The notes below the pieces were generated by a model that saw only the letters and a list, made by a program, of their open reading frames with translations, had not been told where the DNA came from and searched no databases. Positions 62,143-62,577 of a DNA stretch of 62,577 nucleotides are shown here, piece by piece. The stretch spans positions 1 to 62,577 of the forward strand of contig NZ_NCXO01000022.1 in assembly GCF_002104795.1 (NCBI RefSeq), written 5' to 3'. The position numbers were made by a program, and so were the translations under genes. Positions within the stretch are counted from its first letter, which is position 1. The number at the start of each line of letters is the position of its first letter. This stretch comes from Mycolicibacillus koreensis (GTDB taxonomy: Bacteria; Actinomycetota; Actinomycetes; Mycobacteriales; Mycobacteriaceae).

Positions 62143-62577
62143 CCCCTTCGACGATCCGCAGGCCGGGCTGGCATGGCTGTTTTTGCAGTGCACCTGCCGC
62201 GACGGCGACCTGGACGAGGGGTTCGCCCTGCTCAGCGAGGACTTCACCTACTGGAGCAACGTCACCGGCGACACCCTGGACAAGGCGGCCTCCCGGGCGC
62301 TGCTGGAACGCCGCCAACAGATCGTGGAGATCGACCTCGACCTGCTCGGCTGCATCAACGAGGGTGAGAACGTCGCGGTGGAGGCCTACGGCACCGGGGT
62401 CGTCGACGGCGCCGAGATGACCTGCGCGTTCGCGTTCTTCTTCGAAACCCGCGACGGTCTGATCGTGGCGCTGCGCGAGTACGGTGACAGCCGCCTGGCC
62501 GCCCAGATCTTTCCGCCCGACATGGTCGCCCCGGCCGGGCCGGCCGGGGCGACCATGTGTGTGTCTTATAAACATAT
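62135..62577 (+). CDS. NTF2/SnoaL-like protein, 3' end lost at the contig edge (Rv0141c-like)
   Basis: A GTG start opens a frame of at least 128 genuine residues: MTTPFDDPQAGLAWLFLQCT, then a cone-shaped NTF2-like domain (EGFALLSEDFTYWSNVTGDT, FETRDGLIVALREYGDSRLA). The family includes ketosteroid isomerase-like and limonene-epoxide hydrolase-like proteins that bind small hydrophobic molecules. M. tuberculosis Rv0141c (136 residues) has this place and orientation. From about base 62540 the sequence is a fold-back copy followed by adapter-like bases, so the real C-terminus is not shown. Confidence 0.78.
   Translation, partial: MTTPFDDPQAGLAWLFLQCTCRDGDLDEGFALLSEDFTYWSNVTGDTLDKAASRALLERRQQIVEIDLDLLGCINEGENVAVEAYGTGVVDGAEMTCAFAFFFETRDGLIVALREYGDSRLAAQIFPPDMVAPAGPAGATMCVSYKH
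62520..62558. repeat. 19-bp inverted repeat near the contig end (likely fold-back artefact)
   Basis: Bases 62520-62538 and 62540-62558 are exact reverse complements around a single base. The arms contain the last codons of the NTF2-like gene. As at the left end, a fold-back exactly at the contig edge is best explained by an assembly or library artefact. Confidence 0.8.
62559..62577. other. Terminal bases resembling the Nextera mosaic-end adapter
   Basis: The final 19 bases match the 19-base Tn5/Nextera mosaic end (reverse form CTGTCTCTTATACACATCT) at 15 positions. All four mismatches fall where the adapter has C. This looks like residual adapter sequence, not genome. Confidence 0.65.

Noticed and set aside
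62081..62575. A 164-codon minus-strand frame at the contig end
   Set aside because: It is antisense to the NTF2-like gene and starts in the fold-back and adapter-like bases.

Overview
This is a high-GC (roughly 70%) actinobacterial contig. Gene content and gene order place it in the Mycobacteriaceae. Most genes are recognisable orthologues of the M. tuberculosis stretch Rv0141c to Rv0191, in reversed order: RicR, IlvD, O-methyltransferase, MymT, SprT-like peptidase, DUF2786, monoacylglycerol lipase, pirin, the mce1 operon, FadD5, TB18.5, thioesterase, AdhE1, TetR, PntB/Ab/Aa, FadE2, PtbB, the PE1/PE2 locus, Rv0148-like SDR, a SAM methyltransferase, an HhH-GPD protein and an NTF2-like protein. 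The hydrolase at the PE1/PE2 locus has no PE domain, several intervening M. tuberculosis genes are missing and others are added. That points to a non-tuberculous species; I cannot name it. No rRNA, tRNA, CRISPR or insertion sequence was seen.

Layout. (1) 1-6.3 kb is a copper and amino-acid block. A DUF305 lipoprotein, ricR and an MFS gene form a leftward operon behind a RicR box; ilvD diverges from it. A nitronate monooxygenase and an O-methyltransferase follow, then mymT behind a second RicR box of identical geometry. (2) 6.3-14.1 kb holds a monoacylglycerol lipase/DUF2786/zinc peptidase operon, a FabG3-like SDR, an NDMA-type alcohol dehydrogenase, a pirin, and a degenerate ABC ATPase paired with a YhgE/Pip membrane protein. 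(3) 14.2-17.4 kb holds a secreted NAGPA-like phosphodiester glycosidase, a DUF1275 membrane protein, an Mce-associated protein and a secreted orphan. (4) 17.7-28.5 kb is a complete second mce operon on the plus strand (two yrbE, mceA-F, an Mce-associated protein and an MPT64-like secreted protein). (5) 28.6-44.2 kb on the minus strand is the mce1 operon with mam1A-D, fadD5, TB18.5 and a thioesterase. The mce1R repressor gene is absent from its usual place. The two mce operons converge with 43 bp between their last stops. (6) 44.2-57.1 kb holds an alcohol dehydrogenase, a hydrolase, TetR-SDR, the pnt transhydrogenase operon, fadE-fadE2-ptbB, a PE-less PE-PPE hydrolase and an SDR. (7) 57.3-62.6 kb holds a truncated haemoglobin, a methyltransferase, three TetR regulators in two kilobases, a 42-residue membrane protein, an HhH-GPD protein and a partial NTF2-like gene.

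The main functional theme is envelope lipid traffic. Two Mce transport systems (YrbE permeases plus MceA-F substrate-binding proteins) sit with fatty-acid activation (FadD5), beta-oxidation (FadE, FadE2), a thioesterase, a lipase and NAD(P) redox balance (Pnt). The second theme is copper defence under RicR. Many genes show a TANNNT hexamer 6-8 bases before the start codon, the usual signature of leaderless mycobacterial transcripts.

Both ends of the window carry fold-back inverted repeats, and the right end finishes in a sequence resembling the Nextera mosaic end. The window therefore looks like a whole assembled contig, and its first 36 and last roughly 38 bases are probably not genomic. All identities come from reading the sequence and from remembered family features; no database search was run.
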